A stretch of DNA of 64,000 bases from Limanda limanda (Eukaryota; Chordata; Actinopteri; Pleuronectiformes; Pleuronectidae), in assembly GCF_963576545.1 (NCBI RefSeq), contig NC_083645.1, positions 7,002,447-7,066,446 of the forward strand, read 5' to 3'. Below the pieces are notes generated by a model, which saw only the letters and a program-made list of their open reading frames with translations, did not search any database and was not told where the DNA came from. The stretch's first letter is position 1. Each line of letters opens with the position of its first letter. Positions 25,596-38,140 of the stretch are shown piece after piece. Both the position numbers and the translations under genes were made by a program.

Positions 25596-27344
25596 GTAAG
25601 TGCAAACACTCTCTCTGTCCCATTCCAAACACCCTTAATTCACAAAACAATAAGTTCCCTCTCCTCTTTAATAGCGGAATATATGTGGGATTTAAAGCGT
25701 GGTAATGTTTGCTTTCTCAAATGTTGTTGTTATGTTTTCTACCCGTGCTCTGACTAAATCTTTATTTGTGCATGAGTCAGTGATGAGTGGAAAAAGATGT
25801 GAAACAGTTGAGAAATCTTCACTTCAACTCCTACGCGTATTGGCGGCTCACCATAAAACTAACTGCGTTCTGTCATTGTAAATATTCATTTTGCTGATGA
25901 GATCTGATTCATAAAATCACTCGCACAGTGATTGCTGTGATCCAATCAGATTACCTCATTCTTGCCTCATTCTGCACAGTGGTGCATTCAACAGCCAATG
26001 AAATGTCAATGTTAATTCATGAGCATATGTTGATTTCACCTCCTCACTGTGCGTCTCAAGCTGCGCAGATGTGGACGTACTGTTGTCCAGTGTTTACCGT
26101 AGTATTATTATTAACTGGTGCCCCACTCCTGATAACTGAGTGTGAGGCAGGAGGTGAAATGAAATTGGATCCTGCACCTACGTTAATAACAGGGTTTTTG
26201 CAGGGTCTGAACTTGAAAAAAAATCTGAATTATAGGTCTTAAATACATAAAAATAATGGGCTGAAGGTTTTCAATGCTGCTTCTGTCATGGTTTCAATTT
26301 GTTTTTCTTTTAAAAGCAATGTTTTGGCAGCATGCATACACTTTATCTTAACTATACAGATATTAGTCTACTCTAATAAAACTAAAAACAGGACCAACGT
26401 GGACTGAAAACTAAAAACAACCTGATTTGAATTTATCTTAGTACTTTTGGCTTGGCTGTGGGAAAGACTATGAATATATATTGTTTCTGGAACTCTGTTA
26501 TTCCTTCATATCTGAATCCACTGATCATAGCAACTATTTCACCATAGTGTGAGCCTTTTTTAAAACTTTTGTTTGGCTGCTCTGGAGCATCTCCTTAAAG
26601 ACATTTGCAATCAACACTGAGATGACAAAAGCTTTTCCAAGTCTTATCAATAACACTTCGGCTCTGGTAGCAGAGAAAAACCCCTTTGGCTGTAAATAAT
26701 TAAAAAACAAACTGGAAGATGTCACTTACAGAAAGCCAAACTTCATCAAGAGTAATTTTAAAGAAATGCATTACCACCCACGGTTTGTTTGACAGGAGGT
26801 GTTTGAGAAGTAAAGTACAGAAATGACAACAGTAATTAACAAGGAGAGAGAAAAATGAAAAACAGGGACTAAAGAACTGCCACTTCAGAAGACTGATGAT
26901 GGAAAAGTTTCAACTACTCCCACAAAAAAGGTTTATGACACCTCGCGATGTAAATAGAAGGAATATATGTCACATTAAAACCAACATAAATGTTATACTC
27001 TACATTTATCTCTGAAATGACAGCCATATCTGCCGCGTGCTTTCATGACATGCTTTTATTTATCTTATGGGAAACACTTAATTGGTGGTGATGTCAAAAG
27101 GAAAAACAATCCAAACACAGAGGCGGTAAATCTGACCCAGCTGTTAGTGCATTAGGCGCTCAGCCCCCAGCGCCACACTAATCCTGCCACTGAGTTTAAA
27201 GAATGAGGTGGAGTGTGGGCGCCGTGAGATGAGAAGATCTGAATTCTGTGTAATAGCACCGTCGTACAGCGGTGAAATCAATAATGACATCTGTTGGTTT
27301 ATTCATCCACTTTTCCCTCTGGCTTTCTCTCTCCCGCTCACCAG
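25596..27344 (+). other. aff2: aff2 intron B-C (1.7 kb)
   Basis: The intron runs from GTAAGT to a pyrimidine tract ending CTCACCAG. It contains a possible hAT repeat end at 26190 and otherwise unremarkable AT-rich sequence. No additional exon was recognised. Confidence 0.8.
26190..26250 (+). repeat. possible hAT-type repeat end (CAGGGTTTTTGCAGGGTCT)
   Basis: CAGGGTTTTTGCAGGGTCT followed by TAGGTCTTAAAT resembles the terminus of an abundant fish repeat whose consensus starts CAGGGTTTCTGCAGGGTCTTAA. No opposite end or target duplication was found, so this could be a truncated copy or chance. Confidence 0.35.
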
Positions 27345-27381
27345 GAGTCACAGCATGTGACCTCAGGCTACAACTCCCAGA
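27345..27381 (+). CDS. aff2: aff2 exon C (37 bp): ESQHVTSGYNSQ
   Basis: The exon encodes ESQHVTSGYNSQ plus the first base of a split lysine codon. It matches the human AFF2 stretch recalled as ESQHLTPGFTLQK. The acceptor is CTCACCAG/GAG and the donor A/GTAAGT. It enters in phase 0 and leaves with one base, so skipping it alone would shift the frame. A long CA microsatellite starts 23 bases after the exon end. Detection rests on homology and phase agreement with the exons on either side. Confidence 0.87.
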
Positions 27382-28385
<1,004 letters not shown>

Positions 28386-28446
28386 AGCGATGTAGTGTAT
28401 CAGCTAACAAGCCTGCTGTTAAACCACCAACTGCACCACAGAAGTC
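28386..28446 (+). CDS. aff2: aff2 exon D (61 bp): KRCSVSANKPAVKPPTAPQK plus split serine
   Basis: The split codon from exon C (A/AG) gives lysine, followed by RCSVSANKPAVKPPTAPQK and the first two bases of a serine codon. The acceptor is TTGTTGTAG and the donor TC/GTAAGT. The segment is a basic, proline-rich linker before the acidic MLEDDLK block, as in AF4/FMR2 proteins, but it is poorly conserved. Phase bookkeeping (1 in, 2 out) fits both neighbours exactly and is the main support. CA repeats lie about 50 bases upstream and 26 bases downstream. Confidence 0.82.
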
Positions 28447-28470
28447 GTAAGTATCTTTTTCTCCCTCTGA

Positions 28471-28510
<40 letters not shown>

Positions 28511-31500
28511 CACACACGCACACACGCACACACACACACAAACAGAGAATCACTGACCAGCTGCTGCCGCCGCATTTTCCTCCAGGTGAAATTAAGCTTG
28601 GATTCTTGGATGAAATTCACAGCTGGTAGTAGGAAAAAAAGATTGCACGGATCAGAGCAGGAAAGTGCAGCTACATTAATTTAACGTGAGCCAGGAGCAC
28701 ATTGCAACATCTCGGGCTGCAGCCCACTCAACTGACTGAGCTTTACAGCAGGATTCATAGCGGGATGAGATTGGAAAGGCCGAAAAACTTGGCTTCCGGC
28801 TCAAGACCCTGATTTATGCTCTGTTTGGCTGCAACAAGATTAATAATTTAGTTCTAGAGATTGACAGTTTGAAATCATACAGTAGCAAAAGTAAGTGAAA
28901 ACTTTGGACGTATTACTATGCATTTGTCCTCGATTTGGTGAGAACTTTGAGTTACAAATATGAACAAACACAATCTATTTGAACTAATACACAAAGGATC
29001 TGATTGTTCTTGTCTACACTGGATCATTCAAACGTTTAGCGCAGGTTAACCCCCTTTCGCCAATGACATCAATAGATCCAGAAGAAAAGACGTTTAGGCT
29101 AAGGCTCCTCTGACTCATTCATTGATGTTTACAAGAGGCATCTGCTAATTTTGAAAAATACCTCACATGTTGATTCGCATTATGCTAATCCTTTTTAATT
29201 GGTTAAAAGAGGGTTGAGATAAAGTGGGGATGAGGATTGTCTTTCTCTCTCCATTGTCATATTATCCCTAAAAATCTGTTCAATAGGCAACCCGGCGACT
29301 CAGGTCTTACTACCTGTAATGACACATTAACCAAGGATTAGATTTCGGCCTTCTTTGTTTTGTATTTCATCCCTAATTATTACCACCTATTTTATGTTTA
29401 TTTTGAGTTGTGTTTTGCAGTGTAAAAAGTATGTCATATAATGAATTATTTATATTTTATGAAAGGTAATTATAGGAATGTGGCATGAACAGTGTCAGCA
29501 ATGGGCTTTTGAAAATGAAATAAAGCCTTGATGGACCCACATGTGATGCAAAACTCCTGCAACTGAGGAAAAAGTTGAGGCAGTCTTTAGTTTGCATTTA
29601 TTCATCTGGATGGTTTGATTAAACTTTCAGGTCGACACGTAAACTCTCATTTCCTATTTAATTATATCTCCATTACGATGATGTTTGGTGGAGCTGTTGT
29701 GCTTTTTGTGGCTTATTACTCTATTTTGCTTACCAAGCTGATACGTCTATTTCCTTTGATTACCATTGTATACCCTGAGGTGTCGTTTTTTTTTCTTCCC
29801 ATCGGGAATTCAAGCATTAATGCCGCTTTGTTTATTAGGGTGAAATAATTGTTATTGGTTACAAACAATGCCTGGTTTACTGCAGCCATTAGACTGCTCT
29901 CGGATTTTACTGTGATGCTCAACAGCGTAAAATGTTTAGGATAATGAATAGGCCAACATCGCCTTATTCAAGAGTAATTGTCCAATTTAAGCTAATTGCT
30001 ATATTTTTTTGTTGGATGTTTACCATGTCTGACCATTACAGAAAACTCATCCAGCTGTAATCCCTCTCAAACAGGCTCTGCACCTTGATGGCACATTAGG
30101 AATTAATCTGAGAGAAATGTTTTCATTAGAGCAGAGAATGGAGAGAATCCCTTTGCTCCATGAGGTTTATTACGCCCTGATCCAGTGCATAATGTTCTGA
30201 CAGCCGCATGTATGTAACCGAGCGAAATAAGTGAGTAAGACTCTCCACTTGATGAGCCAGCTTTTGAGCTTTGTCAGTGTGCCCTGTGGTTGACTGACCT
30301 GCCGATGAACAGCCCAGAGGTGTTCTATGATAAAGTGATCCTTACGGTACTGCTGAACTTGGTTCACATGTTGGTCTAACTAGAGCAAGACACTGACACT
30401 GCCAGGGTTGTGGGATCAGTTCCCCATGTGACCCAGTTTGCAAAGAATTCAGACAAAACCTGTTAACTCTGATGTCTTGTTGCCATCAAGCCACAGGTGT
30501 CAAGTCAGACAAAGACATTATGGCAATAGCAAGTATGGTTGTGGTAAACATTAGAGGAGCCATATTATTTATTATATTTCTTGGGAAGAGGAGCTCACTC
30601 CTGCGCTTTTCGCTTTGTGACTTTGCAGAACTTTATAAACACATAAAAACCTATATACAAAATAAAATCATAATGTCTCCTCTAAAAATAGCTTGAGTTT
30701 AAATCCACTTGTTTTAAGTCACTTCAGACAAAAACTTCTGTCAAGTGCATGTCATTTAATAATGTAATGTGAATTATGATTGGTTGAATAATACACATCT
30801 GGTGGGCAAGTGCATGGTTTTTACAACCATAGTGACTCTAATGTTTTTGGCTTGTGATAAATTCTTAAAAGAAAATATTGTCTGTTTCAACCCATAATAA
30901 CCAGCTGCACATGTATTCTGGCCAAACCCAGTTCAATAACTGTGATTTCCCCCCCCTGATTTGTTTGAGCAATTTTAGAAGTGAAGATCAAACAAACAGC
31001 TGAAAAAATGTATAGAATTTGGTGCAGCAGTATTTTTTTGTATTTGATCTGCTTTTCCGTTCTTCTAATCATCTGAACCATGGACTGGCCCTGCAGCCCC
31101 TTATTGGGGTCCCAACACTCTCATTGGGCCCCACTGCCTAAAGGTGGTCTTGCAGAAGCAGTGCAGCACTGATCATTTAGCACCAAATTTGAGTAAAGAC
31201 ATGTGACAAATAAGAGGATCGTATAGACTTAATACATCGAGACAAGAAGCAGAAAGAGACACAGCAGTGTGCAGGTCTAAATATTTTAGTTTGGATTTCA
31301 GTCTCGATTGTGAACAATAACACAGAACATTGGCAACAGCTATGTTTGTCCAGCAGAGAAAGATTTGTGTGTTCGTTTTGTTTTGCAGTCTGAGTTGCGT
31401 CTGAAGCAGCATTGAGCAAATAGTCATTAGCTGAGTGTGGTTTTGGCTTCGCAAAACATGAGCCTTGCCCCAGACAAACGTCTGCATAAAGAAATAATGT

Positions 31501-32656
31501 CTCCATTTCATAAAGTCAAAGAAGAGCAGGTGCACCTTGTCGAGCTGTGATGCTTTCAAAGCTCTGCGTGTCATTCATGCATTAGTCCATAACTCATTTG
31601 TATCTGACTGCGTCTGTCTTCATAGATGCTTATTCTCTCCGCTGCATTTTAGTCCTCCCCCCGCCACGCTTCCCTTCCAGTCTCTCTCTCTCTTTCCCCT
31701 TCTGTCTTCTCTACCCCATCATTATCATCTCTCATCTCGCTCACTATCTCGTCCTCTCCATCTGTCCCCTTCTTATGAAATAAAATATGAATCCATTATT
31801 CATTCATTCAAACATATCTATCATCGCCGCGTGCTGCACTGTGCCCCTTATCTGCAAAGCTTTTTCTTATTGTGCTTCAGTTATTCAAGACTCATATGGT
31901 CCCAGATGAAAACACCACGACACCGGGGAGTGTTTTTTTTTTCTTGCGGTGCAAGCACTGACAAGAGTTGTTGGTGAGGCAGTAAAATTCCCTTTAGGGG
32001 GTTCTTCTGTCATAACAATAGCAGTACAAGCTTAAAATAACAGTAGTTTGTGCGGAAGGTTTATATAAAGCAATAAAACACAGGAACCTGAGAATGCACT
32101 GCACATAAATACTGAATAATTTGTGCGGTAAAGAGCAGGTGATGCTCTGAGCGAGGTCACGCTATCGACTGTGTCTTGTTCATCTTTTTCATCGCGTATG
32201 TACATCTATATTGTTGGAATTTGATCTCTAGCTTTGGGAGAGTAAAACAAACATGACTAATAGAGGCCCCCAGTTCCGGGTAGAAGCCCGTAAAAAATGT
32301 CCACGTACAGCCCAGGAGATTGATTTTAGCCGAGCATGTCCGTCGTTGTTTCAGAGGAATTCCTGGAGGCAGGTCAGCGGTTGTTGGACAGAAAACTTCC
32401 AGGTGAAAAAACTATCTGGAAACCTTCTCCAAACTCAACAGGGAACATCTGGTATTCAGCGCTAATGTCCCATCCACTGTCCCCTGCCTTGTTCCCCCGA
32501 CGTGAAATACCAACGCTGCTTTTGCTGTGTAATTAATCTGTTTGCCAGAAAGGTTCTTCAAAGGGAATTACAGATCACCACTTGCCGTATGCGAACTAAT
32601 CCAAGCAGACATAGGGTCACGGCAGCGGTAACACGTGTCCCTCTGTCTCTGTGCAG
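28447..32656 (+). other. aff2: aff2 intron D-E (4.2 kb)
   Basis: The intron contains the CA tract at 28473 and then mostly unique-looking sequence. The stretch at about 29.6-30.2 kb is AT-rich with many TAATT-type words and could be conserved non-coding DNA. No recognisable transposon or further exon was seen. Confidence 0.78.
28473..28541 (+). repeat. (CA)n microsatellite next to the exon D donor
   Basis: CA run with CATG and CGCA interruptions, beginning 26 bases after the end of exon D. It is the third CA array placed just downstream of a small aff2 exon. Confidence 0.95.
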
Positions 32657-32711
32657 GATGCTGGAGGACGACCTGAAGATCAGCAGCGACGAGGAAGAGG
32701 CCGAACAACAG
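32657..32711 (+). CDS. aff2: aff2 exon E (55 bp): MLEDDLKISSDEEEAEQQ
   Basis: The first base completes the split serine codon of exon D. It is followed by MLEDDLKISSDEEEAEQQ, a diagnostic acidic motif of AF4/FMR2 proteins (human AFF2 recalled as MLEDDLKLSSDEDD). The acceptor is CTCTGTGCAG with pyrimidines upstream, and the donor is CAG/GTGAGC. The exon ends in phase 0. The internal ATG is not a start codon; it is the Met of the motif. This is one of the most secure exons in the window. Confidence 0.95.
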
Positions 32712-33329
32712 GTGAGCTTCAGTCCATCTCTCCATTCACTGTGGTTTTATGTATGCGCATCATCTCTCCCTCCAGCGCTTCCTCCACGGCGTCCCTCAAT
32801 CATCATACATTAGATCAATTTCACATGTGTGAATCGTTCATGTCCGGTAATCAATTGAACCTATGTTTCTGAAAGCTTCCACTCACCATTCATCCCTTTT
32901 CTCATTTACTCCCTCATCAGTTGATCCATGCATCCAATCACTCTCAATCAGCTGTTATATGGGCGCCATCTCCATTAAATATTTAACCCCTTCAGTTCCG
33001 GCTGTTTCTCCGTACCCCCATCGGTCTCCATTGGAGTCGCTTATTAGTGTTAAATGTGAATCTATCGCACGCTTTCTTTCTCGGAACACCCAGGGCTGGT
33101 TGACGTTGAATTAAGGTTTTTCCACAGACATTTCTCACCACATTTACTTTATTCTTTGAGGCTGAAACTGGCAGAAGCTACAACAGGCGACAAGTGATAA
33201 TGTGCAACAACAGCAAACATTTACTCGCAGTCACTTTTACTCAGCTTTTACACAAGTCAGCAACATATCTGAGGTGAAGAGGCATCACCAATGTGAACGT
33301 GAAGAGTTTACGAAAAGAGTGGCACTCAA

Positions 33330-33500
33330 AAAGTTCATACCTCCACCAAGGCCGTACAGGTTGTAAATGCAATAGATCTTTATTTTTATTACCAAACTGT
33401 GCACTAGCCTGGAAAATATCTCTCTATCCTCCCCCTTATCCAGATCTGCATCATATTTCAATATTTCAAACACATACAACATCCTTCCACAAGGTTGCAG
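33330..33500. repeat. diverged teleost SINE-like repeat copy
   Basis: ATACCTCCACCAAGGC near 33337 and ATCCAGATCTGCATCATATT near 33440 match the 'cctccaccaagg ... gatctgcatcaaa' words of a widespread fish SINE-like family recognised from memory. The copy is strongly diverged with no clear tail or duplication, so its ends are approximate. Confidence 0.4.
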
Positions 33501-34859
33501 GGTTATCTGTACTGTAGTTGTTGTGTAATCCTGTTAACTATCAGACAAATGCAAACGACGCTTCGTCTTTTCGTCGTTTCAGTGACTTTAGCTCAAGTTT
33601 CACTGTGTAAATAATAAGGAAAAGAGTTTCTCTTTCTTACAAGTGCTTTTCAACAACCTGTTAGTTCCAAGTACTATCTTGTGGAGCTGTGAGTTTACAC
33701 AAGCAGGTTGAAGTGTAAACTTTGCAGCAGTCACCCTGGTACGTTCCCATAAATGTGTTTTTCTCACGAAGGAGCTGTACTTGACTGTGCCCTCTTGGAA
33801 AGAACACGAGGTTTAAAATAATAGTTTTTTATTAGTTGCTAGGTGCTGGTTGATGACAGTTGATACTAATTATTCTGCTTAACGATACTGTGACCATGTA
33901 AGGACTTAGAGCTGCTGATCAAAGTGTTTCCACTCATCTGTCAAACATAAATACATCATCACATATGGACAACTGGTCTGATCTACATCATGGAAAGATG
34001 ATACATTGTCTATGACACCAAAACAACTATAAACTTCTACAGACTTTAGTTACAATCAGTTACCTAATCGATAAAAAGCTATTCAAATAAATTACTGAAG
34101 ATGAACTATACAAATTATTAAACTTCATAAATATTTATTCTTAAACTAAAGCTAAGAAACTAATCTCACCATAGGGTCCATTTACCAACCTTTGGAGCTT
34201 TCACTTGGATCACACCATCTTCCTCAACAGATGGAACTTTTATTTTACATTTACCTTTACTTTGAGAGCTTTAAGATTTCTTGACCTGTTAAAATGGTGA
34301 CCAGCTTTTTTTTGTCATTTTGTCGTTTTGTATGTCCGTGTGCGTTGTATCCCTATCTCTTTGTCTGTTGCCTAATCTCTTTGTGTCTCATTTTCTACTT
34401 ATTTTGTGTCTGTAGTTGGGTGATTAATAGAAAGTGTTAAGTTTGGCAGTGCAGGATGTGAATGCTAATTTAATAAATAATTTATTTTACTAAACTGATT
34501 GCACTAGTTAACACAAACAAATGATAATTGTTTATAATTATTCAATATGTGGCTAATAAACACCAGTAAATTACATATAAAATTGTTAATCTTTGTAAGG
34601 CCTCACATGCTACATACTGATCTGAGGATAATGGGGTTTCAGCCACTTTACCGCTGGGTCCATAGTGTGACTTTGTCACTTTGGGGATCAGTGCGTATGA
34701 GCTGAACAGTTGTGCCGCTCTTCTCGTCTTGTTTCTCAGTATGAAAACTGTCATGGTGGCCCCCTCTCTACTCTAATCATCATCACGCACTAATGATGCC
34801 AGAGACGAGTTCAAAGCAGTTGTTGGGGGTCGTGCAGCCCCCCCTCCCCCACTGTGCAG

Positions 34860-35140
34860 ACTGATATCAGTGCTCATCAAAGAGTCCATGAGATATTTTC
34901 TGTTAATGAAAAGATAGCAATTCCTCTCATTCTCTTTTAACTGGCCTTCAGATTTTATAATTACTATGATGGCAGATATTATAATTATGGCAGGTCATTT
35001 GTAGTGGTTTTAGTTATTATAATTAGGCTGAAAGTAGATCTGTTAATTACAGATATTCAGTGTGCATTCAGAATTATAGCAAGTGGCTTCCTTAATCATA
35101 GTACTTAAATATAATTACACTTTGTATTAGGATGAATAGA
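34860..35140. promoter_or_regulatory. AT-rich block with four TATAATTA octamers; candidate conserved enhancer
   Basis: The octamer TATAATTA occurs exactly at 34956, 34980, 35018 and 35110, with TTAATTA near 35043. These are homeodomain-type core sites. The block is neither simple repeat nor recognisable transposon and reads as compositionally coherent unique sequence, like many vertebrate conserved non-coding elements in introns of developmental genes. Conservation cannot be judged from one sequence, so the enhancer call is inference. Confidence 0.35.
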
Positions 35141-37016
35141 CAGGATGAAATAGGATACACTTCATTTGTCTTTGTCTTTTCTCCCCGTATCTCACTTCTC
35201 TGTCAGAAAGGATTTTTTTTTCCTCTTTTTCCCATTGGATCACAATAACTTTATCCCTCCTCGGAGACACAATGACATGAGAACATTTCCAGTGTTTCAT
35301 TCATTTCAAAAATGTTCATATCCGGTAAAACTGTAGTTAGAGGTCCTGAAGACATTTTTGATGACTCGTCAAAATTAGAGGATGTATACATTAATAAAAT
35401 CAGACAGATTTTGGGGACTATGCAGCCTTGCCCATCATATAAAGCCACAGCTGACTGTGGAAGCAGAGTTTAAAGCAGAGCAAGGTCACATTGTTTTAGG
35501 AGCAGATAGTCAAAACTTTTTTTGCATCGTCACAGAAAGTGTTTGAGGTCTAACTTACACATTTAGTAGTAGAGTAGATGACTACTTCAGAGTCGTCAAA
35601 TCACATCTCAAGGATTTATTTTGGAGGCCTCTTGTAACAACACCCCCATGGGAATCCCTCACATCACAGTAAAAGCTCACTTCCATTACACTGTGGTCAC
35701 TGAAGGGAGGTGGAAACGTGGGGACATTGCTAAAAATAACTCCAGCAACCACAAGCAGTCAGATGACCAGAGAGGCTGGAAACAATGAAAAACATTGAAC
35801 AAATCGTTATAAACAACTAGACAGACTCTCAGGTTCAGCTTCGACCTAATTCAAAAAAATATAGTTAATCTGGCAACCGGTGGGTTTGCTCACAATCTGA
35901 ATGCCCTGCTTAATATATTTATTTAGTGCCAGTTTCCTCAATAATAGAGGGGATAAGCTAGGCTACAAAAATACAAGCTATATTATTCATGATGGTTTTG
36001 TGACACAGATTACATTAACATTTTTGCTTAATATTGTGCATCATCTCCAGCTCCGTCACTGCACTGTGCAAATCAAATCAAGTACATCCTCATTACTAAC
36101 AATTTTAAAGCTACTTTTAAAAAATAGGTTTAAAAGTCTACTATAGAGGTGGGGTTTGACCAAATTTTAATCTTTGGTGCGAGTCAGGTTAAAACAACTG
36201 ATATTCCAGTGTCCCTCTGCTCCTTAAAATCAGTAGTCAAACACAGTCAAACACAGCTCTATATGATGGGATGGCTGGTTGCCACAACTCATATTTCACT
36301 GGATACATGTTATATTTGCCCTAGAGTTTAAATAGACTTAAGTAGAGCAGGTCAAGGGCAATATTGCCCAAAAAAGTCAATATAAATTGTTATAACGATA
36401 ACAACTTATTTTTCACTGCGTCTCTTCTGTGTTTATAAGTGTGTTTCACGACCACATTCTCTCTCTGTATTTTCACCTCACTGTCCATGTCCTTCTTCTC
36501 GTATGACCGTGCAAGACAGAGCTGGAGTGAGATTAAAATAAACAGGGAGCAAAGTGAGATGGAAAAAAAGACGTGAGTGGGACAAAGAGGAAACGTGAAA
36601 TACAGAGACAGACGAGACAGAGTGATAACGCAGACATGATGCAAAGATAAAGGGAGATAAAAACAAGAAGACAGAGCGAGGGACAAAGAGATGGTGAGAG
36701 AGAGATGAGAACAGACGTGGATTCAGTGGCATTTTGCTCCGTGTACGCCGTTAACAGGCTTATAGCAAATGACTGCATGGTGCATTATCAAGCTTTTATA
36801 GCCTGAAGTAAAGCACAACAACACACACACACACATTCATAATCTAATACACAGACGTGTTGAGAATGCATTACACACATGCACCCGTATACATATGTAA
36901 GCATATAGAGTGTACGCAAGCAGACTTATGGCCTCCTCACAAGCATTGATGCCAGCAAACACATAAACACATGCTGACAGCCTCTCTCTCTCTATATATA
37001 TAACACTCTCTTGCTG

Positions 37017-37027
<11 letters not shown>

Positions 37028-37047
<20 letters not shown>

Positions 37048-37069
37048 GACACGCACACAGACACACACT
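37028..37069. repeat. (CT)n(CA)n microsatellite with adjacent TA tract
   Basis: CT-rich and TATATATA units from about 36980 are followed by CA repeats to 37069. Confidence 0.85.
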
Positions 37070-37949
37070 GTCATTAGTATGCTGTGGCACAGTGCTGTGA
37101 GGGCAGCAGAAGAGTATGATGAATATGTTTTTGGCACAGAGCAAAGAGACGTAGGAGAGGAGGGAATTGAAAGAAGGAGCAGAGGAAAGAGGGATGGAGG
37201 AGAGAGGGGAAAAGAGGAGAGGAAACGAGAGATAGCAGGAAAGAGGGAGATGTTCCTAATGACTTTAGAAACTGACAGAAAAACAGCAACCCAATTACTG
37301 CTGCAGCACTGTCCTTTGTCTCTCTATCTCGCTGCCTTCTCCTCTCTGCTCTCTGATGACAGATCACCTTGGTCAGAGCAAAGTCAAGCTTAAAAGCTCT
37401 GTCTTTATATGAAAGTAGAGTTGCAGCTGGTAAAAAATGTCCCACACTCTGGGGGAACATGGTCACGTCTCCTGATCTCTGTGGCCCAGTCAGCTGTGAG
37501 CATTTTTAGGACGGTTTGCTGAAATGTTTCCATACATGTGCACTACATGTACTGTATACCTTATTTAAAATATTAGGCTGGGGTACAGTAGTAGTCTAGT
37601 TAAAGGTACCCTGTGGATTATTTTGACCACTAGTTGCCACTATAGAACAATATCTAAAGCATGCATGAGATAGAATATGTAATAAATAGATTTGTTGCTC
37701 TATTGCAACAAAAAAATCATAGTGCACAATCTAAATGCCTTGAAGAAGACAACTGCACGCAAGCAAACATAATTCCAAACTAATGACACTCAGAAGACTG
37801 CATACCACTGCACAGTCCTCCAACAAGCCCCACCAAAGTTCACAGACTAGATATCAGATACCTTATTATGCCGGATGTTTTCATCTAGATCTTTACATTA
37901 TTCTGTAGGATATTGGTGAAAATATCAAAATACCCATGTAATGTAAGAA

Positions 37950-38140
37950 AGCAATTTAAATGTCCTAATCTGCCCCTTTGTCTGGATCTGTGCCAAAATG
38001 TAATGGGTTATTTCTCTGCCCATACCCCATCTCTCCACCACGTTTTGTGGAAAACCTTTTATTGGATTTTGTGAGATCCTGTTAACAAACCAACCAACCA
38101 AGGGACAGGGGTGAAAACATTTCCTCCTTTGCAGAGATAA
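37950..38140 (+). repeat. teleost SINE-like repeat copy with (AACC)n tail
   Basis: The order of words is GGATCTGTGCCAAAATGTAATG, then CCCATACCCCATCTCTCCACCA, then GATCCTGTTAACAAACCAACC, then AACATTTCCTCC. It follows the fish family that typically reads '...ctccaccaagtttcatgaaaat...atcctgctaacaaacaaac...aacctcc'. The copy at 59.6 kb shares the same order. It is non-coding and its ends are approximate. Confidence 0.6.

Noticed and set aside
31173..31574. 133-residue minus-strand frame
   Set aside because: Low-information sequence with no motif, lying in the aff2 D-E intron; a chance frame in AT-rich DNA.
31537..31977. 146-residue plus-strand frame
   Set aside because: Driven by pyrimidine-rich sequence giving Ser/Leu/Pro; no motif or conservation signal.
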